Counted from the first letter of the stretch, positions 10,963 through 20,113 are shown. The stretch: DNA of 40,258 nucleotides from Bacillota bacterium (GCA_012728785.1 JAAYEK010000201.1:1-40258), one strand, 5' to 3'. Notes: generated by a model from the sequence alone, not told the origin. Program-made: numbers and translations.

Positions 10963-11961
10963 CTATGAAGATTCTCCGATTACCAGCTTGGGCAGGATCT
11001 GTTCATGTCTGATCTCTAACTCCTCACGGGCAATACGCTTAAATAAAAGATCCATGGCCTCATCAACCATTTTTTCTTTGAAAAGATCCATAGTAGTCAA
11101 TTTAGGCCGCGTATAACTAGCTACACTATTATCATACCCGACGACCGCGATATCCCTGGGTATCCTTAACCCCAAATCATTAAAGCTATCAAGCGCTCCG
11201 GCCGCCATGACATCATTATAAACAAAGATGGCGCTAAGATTCGGACATTTCCGGTAGAGTTTTTGCGCTAAAGCGTATCCCTCTTCCCGGCTGAAGCTTT
11301 TTCCCATTTCAATATATCTTTCATCTACTTCCAGGTTAGCATCGTTAAGCGCTTTTTTATAACCATTTAAGCGTTGCTCAGTGGTTTTACTCTCTTCAAT
11401 CCCAATAAAACCAATTTTTTGATGGCCTTTCTCCAATAAATGACGGGTGGCTAATTCCGCGCCTCCGACATCATGAAAAGTAATGGTATCAATACCATCA
11501 ACCACCCGAGCGCCTGCCAGCCCGATAATGGGGACCTCCTCATCTTGCATGGCTTTGATCAAACCATTTTCGATAATATCCCAGGTTAGGGTAGTTATCA
11601 CCCCAGCTACTCTGTTTTCGATCAAAATGTCCTTATAAAGCTCTACCCGGTCAATCATGCTATGGGTGTTACAAAGGTAAACCCCGTACTTTTTTTCAAA
11701 GGCTTTATCCTCAATCATCTGCGCCATTTGGGAAAAAAACGTATTATTCACAGTAGGTACGACATAAGCGATGGTCTGGGTCTCTTTTCTGGAAAGCGCA
11801 CGGGCGATACGATTCGGCCGGTAATTCATTTCTTTGATCGCCTTTTCCACCTTTTCCGTCAATTTTTTACTGACCTTTACCCCTGAATCCCGGTTAATTA
11901 CTGCAGAAACAGTAGCCACTGAAACGCCAGCATGTTTGGCTACATCTTTTATCGTTGGCAT
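10963..11961 (-). CDS. LacI-family transcriptional regulator
   Basis: This 332-aa protein has an N-terminal helix-turn-helix (TIKDVAKHAGVSVATVSAVIN, about residues 3-23, with the hinge helix near RIARALSRK) and a periplasmic-binding-protein-like sugar sensor domain from about 60 to 330. Family members repress sugar genes until an inducer binds. GGAGGAACGCG sits just before the ATG. It lies between xylosidase and arabinofuranosidase genes. Two CG-centred palindromes upstream of the importer (20144-20157, 20569-20582) are fitting operators. The inducer is probably xylose, arabinose or a short oligosaccharide, by context only. Confidence 0.93.
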   Translation of the reverse strand: MPTIKDVAKHAGVSVATVSAVINRDSGVKVSKKLTEKVEKAIKEMNYRPNRIARALSRKETQTIAYVVPTVNNTFFSQMAQMIEDKAFEKKYGVYLCNTHSMIDRVELYKDILIENRVAGVITTLTWDIIENGLIKAMQDEEVPIIGLAGARVVDGIDTITFHDVGGAELATRHLLEKGHQKIGFIGIEESKTTEQRLNGYKKALNDANLEVDERYIEMGKSFSREEGYALAQKLYRKCPNLSAIFVYNDVMAAGALDSFNDLGLRIPRDIAVVGYDNSVASYTRPKLTTMDLFKEKMVDEAMDLLFKRIAREELEIRHEQILPKLVIGESS

Positions 11962-11975
11962 CGCGTTCCTCCTGA

Positions 11976-12004
11976 GTCAAATTATCACAAGTAATATTAT
12001 TATT
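11976..12004 (-). promoter_or_regulatory. Possible promoter of the lacI-type gene
   Basis: On the minus strand upstream of the start, TTGGCT and TATTAC stand 17 bases apart in A/T-rich sequence, a weak fit to a sigma-A promoter (4/6 at each box). The position is approximate. Confidence 0.3.
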
Positions 12005-12147
12005 CTTTGTATAAGCCAATTTCTCTTAATTTCCCTTTTTGGGGTTCGCTAACGACCAGATATGTTTCGTATAAAGATTTAAAAGCATTTACCGGTGATT
12101 TAAAACCTATCTGCAAGGCAACGGATGAATCATTGGGATTAAAGGCC
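12000..12147 (-). other. Possible coding remnant after the xylosidase gene
   Basis: After the xylosidase stop, a shifted frame stays open to 12000 and reads like a natural protein tail (for example FNPNDSSVALQIGF and LVVSEPQKGKL). It has no credible start of its own; the nearest is a TTG inside the xylosidase gene. The xylosidase matches its family's full length, so this is not its missing end. It may be a remnant of a lost gene or chance. Confidence 0.2.
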
Positions 12148-14085
12148 TTAGTTGAATCTCCATACTTTAATCCGGTTTTCTCCTTGGCGCAAAGCAGCAA
12201 TCGGACCTACTCCGCTCTTTTCCCCTCTTTTCTCTCCTAAATAATCGATGTCGAGTATTATTTCGCTTCCATTTGGATTTTCAAAATCAGCATTGGCCAT
12301 CCTGACCCTCTGTAGGGTTTTAGTAGTTTGAATTTCCCCGAGTGTTTTTTCATAGTTTTCCGGGAGGCAACAGAAAAGGTATACTCCGTCTTCTTCTTCA
12401 GTAATCCTAATTTCCGGGTTAAACTGTTTGGCCACAATTTTATTGCTTTCTTTCTCGAACGGAACCGCCCCGTTTAAATATAAATTATTATTAATATAAA
12501 CAGGCTGGTTATTATTTAAAAATATATCTTCATCTCCTGGTTTTTGATGTACTTTTTCCAAATATTTCTCTAATGATGTGTTATAACCATTAAACTGAGC
12601 AGTCCCGACACCTTCGATCCCATCTTTCCCCACAAATATGTTGTTATAAAAGCGATCATCCCCGCCCAGAATAACAGAAAAGCCCGCTATTTTTGTACTA
12701 TGGGGAAGATGATATGGTGTTGACCGGTTATGGACTTTTTGCTGATCCATTTTCCCACAAATTAGATTATTTGCATAAGCTCCACCCTGTGAATAATTAT
12801 CCAGAGCGTACTCGGAAGTAAAAATGTTATGATCGACAATATAAGGTCCATGACTTACCTCGACGAACAGATCACGATTATTACGATAATATAGGTTCCG
12901 ACTAACTCTAGTCCCCTGTGCCTGCCAGTCTAACCAGGTTCCTAAAGAACAATTATGGATACGATTACCATGTATTTGGACATCGATCGCTGCATGCAGC
13001 TTAATACCGGCAATTTCATATCCAAAAAATTCCCTTTTTAATGCAATGTTATAGATATGATTATTATATATTTCACTGAAGACACAACCAAGGTGACCGA
13101 CGATCCCATTTTGCCCACAATCATAGATGATGTTATTGCGAATAAGATGGGAACCAACGGTCTCTTTGCTCCAACCAGCATGGGTAGCGCCAAAAACAGA
13201 TTCTATTTGGTAGTTATAGCCCGGTTTATCTCTACGTTTAGCCCGATAATTGTCGCCTGTGGAGATTTCTTTACCAATACTAATCCCGCTACACTTCGAG
13301 TCATGGATAATGTTATCTTCAATGATCCATCCTTTACTCCAATGGGGACCTAATAATCCCGGCTGGTCAGCAGTGGGAGGTGTCCAGGGCGTTGCTGCTT
13401 GAGCCATCTCAAAACCTTTTACTGTAATATAGTTAATACCTATTCGGTCCGGGTAAAAACAGCATTTCCTGACATTTACCTCTACGAGCTCCTCATTGGG
13501 ATTATGGTTATGAAAATTAGCGTAGATGATGGTGTTTTTATCATCAACCTTGGCATACCAGAGATACCTCGTTTGCTCCGGATTATGTACGAGAACTGAC
13601 TTGCCTGTCCAATTATCGATCATTTCTTCTCTTATACCGGGATTTCGCAACTCCTCATAATTTCCCGCCTCATAAAAGGAGATCCCGTTTAAATAAACAT
13701 CCCCCAGGTGTTTTGGGCTCCCTGTATCTGTCGTAACAAGCCAGTCACCAAAGATCTCTTCTTTATAGGGATTATATTCCCCGAATAATTCATTTAGCAG
13801 CGTCACTTTCCAAATGGATCCTTCAAGCTGTTCCCAGCCCCGGATCTGTTCAGACCCTTTAATGACTACCTTCTCCCCTTCTGCAGCCTGATAGGTAATT
13901 CTCCTGGTATTGCTTAATCCAGTGTTTTGGGGTTTCACCCATTCCCGGTATACCCCTTCATGGACAATTATCGTATCTCCGGCCTGAGCAAGAGAAGCCG
14001 CCTTATTAATCGTCAAAAATGGATCCTCTCTTGTTCCCTTCCCGAAATCTGATCCAGTTTTGGCCACATGATACTCATAAATCAT
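12148..14085 (-). CDS. xylC: GH120 beta-xylosidase
   Basis: This 645-aa right-handed parallel beta-helix protein is closely similar, from memory, to the GH120 beta-xylosidase XylC of Thermoanaerobacterium saccharolyticum. It starts with the same HVAKTGSD...GDTIIVHEGVYREWVKP pattern and has near-equal length. GH120 enzymes release xylose from xylo-oligosaccharides with retention. By position, the nucleophile is D386 (TWLDWQAQG) and the acid/base E409 (LFVEVSHGP), each four residues beyond the characterised D382 and E405. There is no signal peptide, so it is probably cytoplasmic. AAGGGAGGAGC precedes the ATG and abuts a perfect 9-bp inverted repeat. It lies 114 bp downstream of the importer ATPase genes, consistent with one catabolic unit. 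Confidence 0.92.
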   Translation of the reverse strand: MIYEYHVAKTGSDFGKGTREDPFLTINKAASLAQAGDTIIVHEGVYREWVKPQNTGLSNTRRITYQAAEGEKVVIKGSEQIRGWEQLEGSIWKVTLLNELFGEYNPYKEEIFGDWLVTTDTGSPKHLGDVYLNGISFYEAGNYEELRNPGIREEMIDNWTGKSVLVHNPEQTRYLWYAKVDDKNTIIYANFHNHNPNEELVEVNVRKCCFYPDRIGINYITVKGFEMAQAATPWTPPTADQPGLLGPHWSKGWIIEDNIIHDSKCSGISIGKEISTGDNYRAKRRDKPGYNYQIESVFGATHAGWSKETVGSHLIRNNIIYDCGQNGIVGHLGCVFSEIYNNHIYNIALKREFFGYEIAGIKLHAAIDVQIHGNRIHNCSLGTWLDWQAQGTRVSRNLYYRNNRDLFVEVSHGPYIVDHNIFTSEYALDNYSQGGAYANNLICGKMDQQKVHNRSTPYHLPHSTKIAGFSVILGGDDRFYNNIFVGKDGIEGVGTAQFNGYNTSLEKYLEKVHQKPGDEDIFLNNNQPVYINNNLYLNGAVPFEKESNKIVAKQFNPEIRITEEEDGVYLFCCLPENYEKTLGEIQTTKTLQRVRMANADFENPNGSEIILDIDYLGEKRGEKSGVGPIAALRQGENRIKVWRFN

Positions 14086-14097
14086 AATAGCTCCTCC

Positions 14098-14120
14098 CTT
14101 TGATCATGTTGTGATCAAAG
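14098..14120 (-). promoter_or_regulatory. Perfect 9-bp inverted repeat upstream of the xylosidase gene
   Basis: CTTTGATCA and TGATCAAAG flank a 5-base gap, ending 13 bases before the xylosidase start and touching its ribosome binding site. No U-run follows on the minus strand, so a terminator is unlikely. It may be an operator, or an RNA hairpin that limits access to the ribosome binding site. It differs from the CG-centred sites upstream of the importer. Confidence 0.5.
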
Positions 14121-14199
14121 CTTTTTGCGTTGTAACCATTAAACAAGAATTATGTTCTCGTTGCCTAGAACAACTATTGGATCCGGTCATAAATGCCTC

Positions 14200-15222
14200 T
14201 TATTTATACAAGTGACATTTAACATCTCTGTCCTCTACTTTATAATTTTCAGGTTCACATTCTTTACAGATCGCTTGCACTTTTGGACATCTCCCGGAAA
14301 ATTTACACCCTCTCTGCGAAAATTCTTTAGCTTCCAAATCACTTAAGGCGATGTCGCTTTCCCATTTGGAAGCCGGATTGGGTGCCGGAATTGAGGCTTT
14401 TAACAATTGAGTATAAGGATGCAACGGGTTATCCAGCACCTTTTCGACCGAACCCATCTCCACAATCTGTCCTCTTAACATTATGGCTATCCGGTCACTG
14501 ACATAATAAGCGGTCGCCAGATCATGGGTAATATAGATGATACCGACCTCTTGCTCTTCCTTTAATCTTTTAAATAAGTTGATAATAGACATTCGTAAAG
14601 ATGCATCGATCATCGATACGGGTTCATCGGTAATTAATAATGACGGATCAGTAATTAATGCTCTGGCGATCGATGTTCTCTGCAACTGGCCCCCTGACAT
14701 TTCGCTGGGATATTTACCTTTGATTTCGGCAAGGGAAAGACCTACTAATTCCAAGGATTTTTCCACCAGCTGATCTCGATCTGTCTCTGCCATCTTAAAG
14801 TTTTTTTCTGTTTCATAGAGATAAGTATCTATTTTTTTCAAAGGATTAAAAGTTTCAAAAGGGTTTTGAAAAACAGGTTGAACATCTCTCATGAATTCCT
14901 TTTTTCCCTTAAGATCGGTTATTTCTTCACCTTTATATCTTATCCTACCGGAAGTAGCCGTTTCAAAACCTAGGATTAATTTAGCCACCGTTGACTTACC
15001 ACTACCGCTTTCGCCTGCGAGCGTAAATATCTCCGGTCTATCAAGATCCAAGGAAAATGAAACCTTATTTACAGCAGCTATCGTGGATTTAGCAAATCCC
15101 TGACCTTTGCTAAAAACTTTAGTCAAATCTTCGACATTAAGTGATTTTGAAGATGCTTTTTCAACCTCAACTTTATTTAGTCTTGAATTTTTCGACGGTG
15201 ATTTCTTTAGATTTATTTTCAT
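14200..15222 (-). CDS. ABC transporter ATP-binding protein, OppF/DppF type
   Basis: This 340-aa ATPase of the oligopeptide-type importer family has Walker A GESGSGKST (about 69-77), signature MSGGQLQRTSIARAL and Walker B LLITDEPVSMID. A C-terminal cysteine-bearing oligopeptide/dipeptide domain (CKFSGRCP...CKECEPENYKVEDRDVKC) is present. Many such modules in saccharolytic anaerobes carry oligosaccharides. The start overlaps the end of the other ATPase gene by 4 bases (ATGA), with GAGGAGGG before it. An extra ~30-residue basic N-terminal stretch precedes the ABC domain. Confidence 0.93.
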   Translation of the reverse strand: MKINLKKSPSKNSRLNKVEVEKASSKSLNVEDLTKVFSKGQGFAKSTIAAVNKVSFSLDLDRPEIFTLAGESGSGKSTVAKLILGFETATSGRIRYKGEEITDLKGKKEFMRDVQPVFQNPFETFNPLKKIDTYLYETEKNFKMAETDRDQLVEKSLELVGLSLAEIKGKYPSEMSGGQLQRTSIARALITDPSLLITDEPVSMIDASLRMSIINLFKRLKEEQEVGIIYITHDLATAYYVSDRIAIMLRGQIVEMGSVEKVLDNPLHPYTQLLKASIPAPNPASKWESDIALSDLEAKEFSQRGCKFSGRCPKVQAICKECEPENYKVEDRDVKCHLYK

Positions 15223-16208
15223 TTAGAACCCTCCTCAAGAAAGCATGCTACCCGATGGCCTTTTCCCGCCTCTATTAATTCTGGGTTTTCTTTTCTGCAG
15301 CGTTCCATTGCTTCTGGACAACGAGGATGAAATCTGCATCCTGATGGCACATGTATTAAGGATGGTGGAGCTCCGGGGGCGCTTACCCGGTTTGATTTAT
15401 CTCCTAATTTGGGTAATGATTTTAATAACATTAACGTATAAGGATGTTTGGGCTGATTAAACATAATGTCAACATCTGCTTCTTCAACTATTTTTCCTGC
15501 ATACATAATTGCCAGTCGATCACATAAATTAGCATGGATCGCCAGATCATGAGTAACCATGATCAGAGTGTTTTGCTGCTCTTTTTTGATCTTTTTTATC
15601 AATTGCACTACTCCCCGTTGAACTACTACATCCAGAGCTGTGGTTGGTTCATCAGCAAAAATTATGTCCGGCTTTAGAATTGTGGCTAAAGCGATCGTAA
15701 TCCGCTGTCTCATTCCACCAGACAGTTGATGAGGAAAGGCATGCATTACACTCCAGTCCAGTCCCAAGGCATCTAAATGTTTTTTTACCATATCGTCAAA
15801 GAGAGTTCGATCTTCGATCTTAAGATGAGCATCAACAATATCGTGAAATGATTTTTTTATCCGCCGCACCGGATTTAAGACACTCATTGAACCCTGGGGA
15901 ACATGGGAGATCCGAACACCTCGCACCTTACGTCGTTGTTTATCTTCCTTTAAAGACAAAATATCCAATCTTATATCATCAAAATTATAAACTACTTCTC
16001 CTTCCATAATCTCTAATGGTGGCTTGATCAGTCCGCTGACCGCTTTCAAGAGGGTTGATTTACCACAACCGGATTCTCCGGCAATCCCAAATATTTCATT
16101 TTTATGTACCTGAAAGGAGACCCCATCAACCGCTCTGACCCGATAAATACGGCCGTATTTTTCTGTACTATAATAAGCTTTAAGTTCTTTTACATCAATA
16201 ATAGACAT
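15219..16208 (-). CDS. ABC transporter ATP-binding protein, OppD/DppD type
   Basis: This 329-aa ATPase has Walker A GESGCGKST (about 42-50), signature LSGGMRQRI and Walker B IIFADEPTTALD, ending with the oligopeptide-type C-terminal domain (CRFHPRCPEAMERC). It should pair with the OppF-type subunit to power the two permeases. The start lies 4 bases after the OppC-type stop, with GAGGAGTGA as ribosome binding site. Neighbouring xylan- and arabinan-cleaving enzymes suggest oligosaccharide import. Confidence 0.94.
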   Translation of the reverse strand: MSIIDVKELKAYYSTEKYGRIYRVRAVDGVSFQVHKNEIFGIAGESGCGKSTLLKAVSGLIKPPLEIMEGEVVYNFDDIRLDILSLKEDKQRRKVRGVRISHVPQGSMSVLNPVRRIKKSFHDIVDAHLKIEDRTLFDDMVKKHLDALGLDWSVMHAFPHQLSGGMRQRITIALATILKPDIIFADEPTTALDVVVQRGVVQLIKKIKKEQQNTLIMVTHDLAIHANLCDRLAIMYAGKIVEEADVDIMFNQPKHPYTLMLLKSLPKLGDKSNRVSAPGAPPSLIHVPSGCRFHPRCPEAMERCRKENPELIEAGKGHRVACFLEEGSK

Positions 16209-16212
16209 TATT

Positions 16213-17073
16213 TCACTCCTCTTTGATCATCTGTAATCTGGTTCTAGGATCAAGATATTCGCTGATACTGGTAGAAAGCATATATAAAGCAAGGATCAGT
16301 ACAATACAGCTGATTATCGGTGTCAAGATCCAATTCCACTTTTCTAAAAAGATTGCCTGGTATTGCAAAGCCCAGTAAATCATCGTTCCCATGGTTGGTG
16401 TATTAAGATTGGAGAGTCCTAACATGGATAAAGTTACTTCCATTCCAATTACCCAGATCACATTATTGATTGTTGCCGCCATAATCAACGGGATGATATA
16501 GGGCAAATGCTCTGAAGTAATAATTTTATATGTTTTCATTCCTGATAAAACTGCTGTTTTTGTGAATTCCCTTTCCTTGAGACTTAAAATTTGGGAACGA
16601 AAAAGTCGGGCATCCCAGGCCCAACCAAATAAGCCAATGATGATCCCGAGCACAGCTATACTTAAAGAAGTCCGGAGGATACTGGCGATCAGAATTAAAA
16701 CCGGAAATAAAGGAATGATGATAAAACTGTCGTTAATTGTCATCACAATCCGATCAAAGAGGCCTCCTTTATATCCGGCCAGTAAACCCAGGATAATTGC
16801 GATAATACGCGATATCAAAGCGGCAATTAATCCCAGTAATAAAGAATTTTTAATGGCAACCATGGCTTGCCAAAATAGATCCTGACCCATCGAATTTGTA
16901 CCCAGGGGATATTTCCAACTCCAAGTCATATCTCTGGGAACCGTATTCCAGGCTTTCATATTGTAAGGTGAAAACATGGATATTAGCGCGATCATGATAA
17001 ATAACGTTAAGATGGAGAAACCGAACATAAATCTTTTATCGTAGCTAAATAATCTTTTGAAAACTCGCAACAT
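16213..17073 (-). CDS. ABC transporter permease, OppC/DppC type
   Basis: This is a 286-aa membrane protein with an N-terminal anchor (about 17-37), a DDT-like loop (YPLGTNSMGQDLFWQ), then about five further membrane helices. An EAA-like loop (EFTKTAVLSGMKTYKIITSEHLPYIIP, shown in part) contacts the ATPases. I chose the ATG at 17073 because GGGAGGGAG sits at the right distance. A start 39 bases upstream would lie inside the OppB-type gene and lacks a ribosome binding site. It forms the channel with the OppB-type protein. Confidence 0.92.
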   Translation of the reverse strand: MLRVFKRLFSYDKRFMFGFSILTLFIMIALISMFSPYNMKAWNTVPRDMTWSWKYPLGTNSMGQDLFWQAMVAIKNSLLLGLIAALISRIIAIILGLLAGYKGGLFDRIVMTINDSFIIIPLFPVLILIASILRTSLSIAVLGIIIGLFGWAWDARLFRSQILSLKEREFTKTAVLSGMKTYKIITSEHLPYIIPLIMAATINNVIWVIGMEVTLSMLGLSNLNTPTMGTMIYWALQYQAIFLEKWNWILTPIISCIVLILALYMLSTSISEYLDPRTRLQMIKEE

Positions 17074-17086
17074 CTTTTCTCCCTCC

Positions 17087-18091
17087 CTATTGATACCTGA
17101 CTCGCGGGTCAAGTAATGGATAAATCAGATCAATGATTAACATTGCAGTAGATACTCCAACAATCGAAAAAATATTGATACCCAAAATCAAATTATAGTC
17201 CCCAGCCAAGATTGCAGAGTATAGTAAAGTGCCGATCCCGGGATATGAAAATACGATTTCGGTAATTAAAGCGCCCCCAAAGATAAAGCCAATATTAAGC
17301 GCTAATCCTGTTATTTGCGGAATAATCGCATTCCGCATAATATACCGGAAAATTATTTTTAATTTGGGCAATCCTGAGGCCTCAGCATAAACAACGTAAT
17401 CTTCCTCGACGACATTGGAAGCTACATTCCTCATCTGTAAAAACCAGCCCCCGATCTCTAACACTACCATTGACAGTATTGGCAAAAAAGCATGTCTGAA
17501 CAGATCAAGGATGAAATTTAAGTTAAAACCTATTTTAGCTCCCATACTATAACCTCCTGCCATCGGAAAAACAGGAAATATAAAGGCAAATATAATCAGC
17601 AAAACAAGGGCCATTATATAATAGGGAATAGGACGAATCCCCATCGCCAAAACTTCGATTAGTTTTGTCAATATTGAATTGGGGAAACTTACTTTTATTC
17701 CCCCAAGAATAGTCCCAATTAACCAGGACAGCATTAAGGATACTAGTAATAGTCCAAGGGTCCAAGGCAAAGATATTTTTATTAACTCAATAACGGGGGT
17801 AGGAAACTGGGTGAAAGAAGGGCCTAGATTTCCTGTGAATAACCTTTTCCAGTAAGTAATATACTGTTGAAAGAGACCACCTTTCAAACCATACAATTCC
17901 TGTAGCGTTTCTCTCATTTCCTCAACCGCCGCCGGATCTAAATACTGACCTTGGGCCGTCATTCGGTTCAGCTGGTGTTCGACCGGATCTGAAGGTAATA
18001 ACCGGGGAATAATGAATACTAATGTAATTCCGATAAACAAAACAGTTAAATATTGGATAAAGCGTGGGATGAAATATTTTTTAAACACCAT
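17087..18091 (-). CDS. ABC transporter permease, OppB/DppB type
   Basis: This is a 334-aa integral membrane protein with about six helices: the first at residues 10-30, others in the 118-320 range. It has the family's long outside loop with SDPVEHQLNR and the EAA loop EASGLPKLKIIFRYIMRNAI. GGAGGG lies before the ATG. It follows the binding-protein gene across a 67-bp gap that contains a perfect hairpin. It is half of the membrane channel. Confidence 0.94.
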   Translation of the reverse strand: MVFKKYFIPRFIQYLTVLFIGITLVFIIPRLLPSDPVEHQLNRMTAQGQYLDPAAVEEMRETLQELYGLKGGLFQQYITYWKRLFTGNLGPSFTQFPTPVIELIKISLPWTLGLLLVSLMLSWLIGTILGGIKVSFPNSILTKLIEVLAMGIRPIPYYIMALVLLIIFAFIFPVFPMAGGYSMGAKIGFNLNFILDLFRHAFLPILSMVVLEIGGWFLQMRNVASNVVEEDYVVYAEASGLPKLKIIFRYIMRNAIIPQITGLALNIGFIFGGALITEIVFSYPGIGTLLYSAILAGDYNLILGINIFSIVGVSTAMLIIDLIYPLLDPRVRYQ

Positions 18092-18122
18092 TAGCCCTCC
18101 ACAAAACGATATTTATCAATTT

Positions 18123-18154
18123 TTTAAAGCCTCCCTGTATAGGGAGGCTTTAAA
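18123..18154 (-). terminator. 14-bp perfect hairpin between binding-protein and permease genes
   Basis: TTTAAAGCCTCCCT pairs fully with AGGGAGGCTTTAAA around a 4-base loop (18137-18140). The following minus-strand sequence is AAATTG, not a U-tract, so it is a partial terminator or an mRNA-stabilising stem. Such stems after a binding-protein gene often give that protein higher expression than the permeases. Confidence 0.75.
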
Positions 18155-18158
18155 CTCC

Positions 18159-20033
18159 TTATTTCCTTCCAGTAGGCTTGAGGAACGGTAATACGAACTT
18201 AAAGTTCGGCCAATGGTACCAAGGAACGGCATAAGGATTTTCACCGCCGGGATAATTTGTCCAATAATAGGTGTCCAATCCCATAAAGCCCGGGAAGGAA
18301 GCCAATGAAACTCCCGGTTGTCCGTCAATTAATATTTTTGCCACTTCTAAGCCCAGATCAATAATGGCGGGATCATTGTAATCGGTATTTTCCATTTTTT
18401 CAATGAGCCGATCTAAATCTTTATGTACCCATCTTGATTGATGGCCAACCCGTTTTTCACCGATTGGTTTAAAATAAGATGATTTGAAAACACTAAATGC
18501 TCTATACAGATCGATACCGGCGCCAAAGGGTTCTGCTGCCGGTTGGCCTCCTACTACCTGGTAATCACCTGTCTCTGTTAATGATTCAACCTGTTCCGTC
18601 GGTCTGGCTTCACAATCTATCCCAAACTCTTGCCACTGATTGGCAATAGCAAAAGCCCATTTAAATGAAGGGTTAGTCGCAGTGGCAAGGGAAACAATTT
18701 CAATTTTCCAAGGAGTACCATCGGGTAATAACCATTTGCCATTACTGTTACGGGTAAAACCATTCTTTTTCAGTAATTTTTCGGCAATGTCAGGAGCATG
18801 TTTCCACCAGCCATAACCGAACATCTCTCTGATCTCCTTTTCTGATTTGGGTGCATACCCTTTTTTTCGGGCTGCCTCTGCCATTTCAAATGGTAAATTA
18901 GGGTTATAGGGTTTAAACTTCTCGCCATCTACTTCAATGGTATAATCCTTGAGCCAGGGTTGTAATCTTTCATAATAGGTTTTATAGTAAGGCAATAGAG
19001 CTGGAATATAGGCTGGCGAAAAAGCCGTGGCGCCATTATAGGCTGTCAACGCCAGTTTTTTAGCATCCAATGCTAGATTTAAAGCCCAACGCACTTCTCG
19101 ATTATCAAAAGGTTTGACCAGAGTATTGAAAGCTGCCCCTGTTACACAAGGATGTAACAATTCGGCCATGGGGAAATCTTTATAATACCCGCGGGCATAC
19201 TTATTTCTAGCCAGAACAACCCGGAGTGATTCAGGGGTTAAATCTGCCATATCCAACTGGTGGCTAACTTGAGCCATCGCTTTTTTGGAGGCATCTCCAT
19301 AATGTATAAACTTGACATATTTGGGCGCTGGCTTTCCATAGAGCATTCCAGTTACTGTTCTTTTCCAATCCTCTCTTCGTTCATAGAGGAACCAGTAACC
19401 ACCTAAATCATATTCTAAAAGTTTATAAGGACCTGTTCCGATCGGTGGATTAAACTGAAAACTCAGCGGATCTTTAACCTTTTCAAAAACATGTTTTGGT
19501 AAAATACGGCAAGCGCCCCACCGGTCTAAAAATTCAAAATGGAACCGGGAATTAGCATTCTTTAGCTTAAATACTACTGTATAATCATCTGTTTTATATA
19601 CTTGATTGATATTTTGATTAAACTGTGTATGGCTACTCATACCTGGAGTTTTCATGCAAAGTTTAACAGTATAGACTACATCGTCAGCATTAAATTTAAC
19701 ACCATCGCTCCAGTATACTCCTTCCCGCAAATTAACAGTAAGTTTCTTAAACCCATCAGAATAAATTGGATTTGTTTTTGCTAGTACATTAATTATTTCT
19801 CCAGTAGAATAATCCGCCATCCATAAAGGATCAATAACTAACTGCTGGAGACCTTTATCATTCCCTACCCAGGTAGCCCAGAAATTAAAATTTCCTGGAT
19901 TGCCTACTTTACCGGTGAGAATATCAGCAATTAGCATTTCATTCCGGGGCGGATTAATCGCCAATCCGGAACTTGATAATAGTAAGCAAACAACAGTTAA
20001 AACCAGGAATAAAACTGAACTTTTTATTCTCAT
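18159..20033 (-). CDS. Extracellular solute-binding protein, family 5 (probable oligosaccharide binding)
   Basis: This 624-aa protein begins with a signal peptide (MRIKSSVLFL... to about residue 25, cleavage near SGLA). There is no lipobox cysteine, which is unusual for a Gram-positive binding protein. The SBP_bac_5 fold is recognised by EGVYWSDGVKFNADDVVYT (about 118-136), PPIGTGPYKL and repeated Trp/Tyr-rich loops. The family binds peptides, but long members of about 600 residues in saccharolytic anaerobes bind oligosaccharides. Genes for GH51 and GH120 enzymes downstream argue for arabinoxylo-oligosaccharides. AAGGAGGG precedes the ATG. The whole transporter reads binding protein, OppB, OppC, OppD, OppF. 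Confidence 0.9.
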   Translation of the reverse strand: MRIKSSVLFLVLTVVCLLLSSSGLAINPPRNEMLIADILTGKVGNPGNFNFWATWVGNDKGLQQLVIDPLWMADYSTGEIINVLAKTNPIYSDGFKKLTVNLREGVYWSDGVKFNADDVVYTVKLCMKTPGMSSHTQFNQNINQVYKTDDYTVVFKLKNANSRFHFEFLDRWGACRILPKHVFEKVKDPLSFQFNPPIGTGPYKLLEYDLGGYWFLYERREDWKRTVTGMLYGKPAPKYVKFIHYGDASKKAMAQVSHQLDMADLTPESLRVVLARNKYARGYYKDFPMAELLHPCVTGAAFNTLVKPFDNREVRWALNLALDAKKLALTAYNGATAFSPAYIPALLPYYKTYYERLQPWLKDYTIEVDGEKFKPYNPNLPFEMAEAARKKGYAPKSEKEIREMFGYGWWKHAPDIAEKLLKKNGFTRNSNGKWLLPDGTPWKIEIVSLATATNPSFKWAFAIANQWQEFGIDCEARPTEQVESLTETGDYQVVGGQPAAEPFGAGIDLYRAFSVFKSSYFKPIGEKRVGHQSRWVHKDLDRLIEKMENTDYNDPAIIDLGLEVAKILIDGQPGVSLASFPGFMGLDTYYWTNYPGGENPYAVPWYHWPNFKFVLPFLKPTGRK

Positions 20034-20044
20034 TTTTACCCTCC

Positions 20045-20113
20045 TTAATAATTTTTATCTTTATTCAACTTCACTTCACTCCACTCCAAAAACGGTAATT
20101 TTTTTTGATTCAT
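20045..20113 (-). CDS. Possible 22-aa leader ORF upstream of the binding-protein gene
   Basis: A short ORF begins with ATG at 20113 preceded by AAGGAGTGG at good spacing. It ends in TAA that abuts the GGAGGG of the binding-protein gene, 11 bases before that start. The peptide begins MNQKKLPFLEW and is rich in Lys and Glu. It could couple translation or act as a control peptide; no known family was recognised. It lies between the nearer operator and the gene. Confidence 0.4.
   Translation of the reverse strand: MNQKKLPFLEWSEVKLNKDKNY

Noticed and set aside
17074-17112. Longer N-terminus for the OppC-type permease
   Set aside because: It would overlap the OppB-type gene and has no ribosome binding site, whereas the ATG at 17073 has a strong one.
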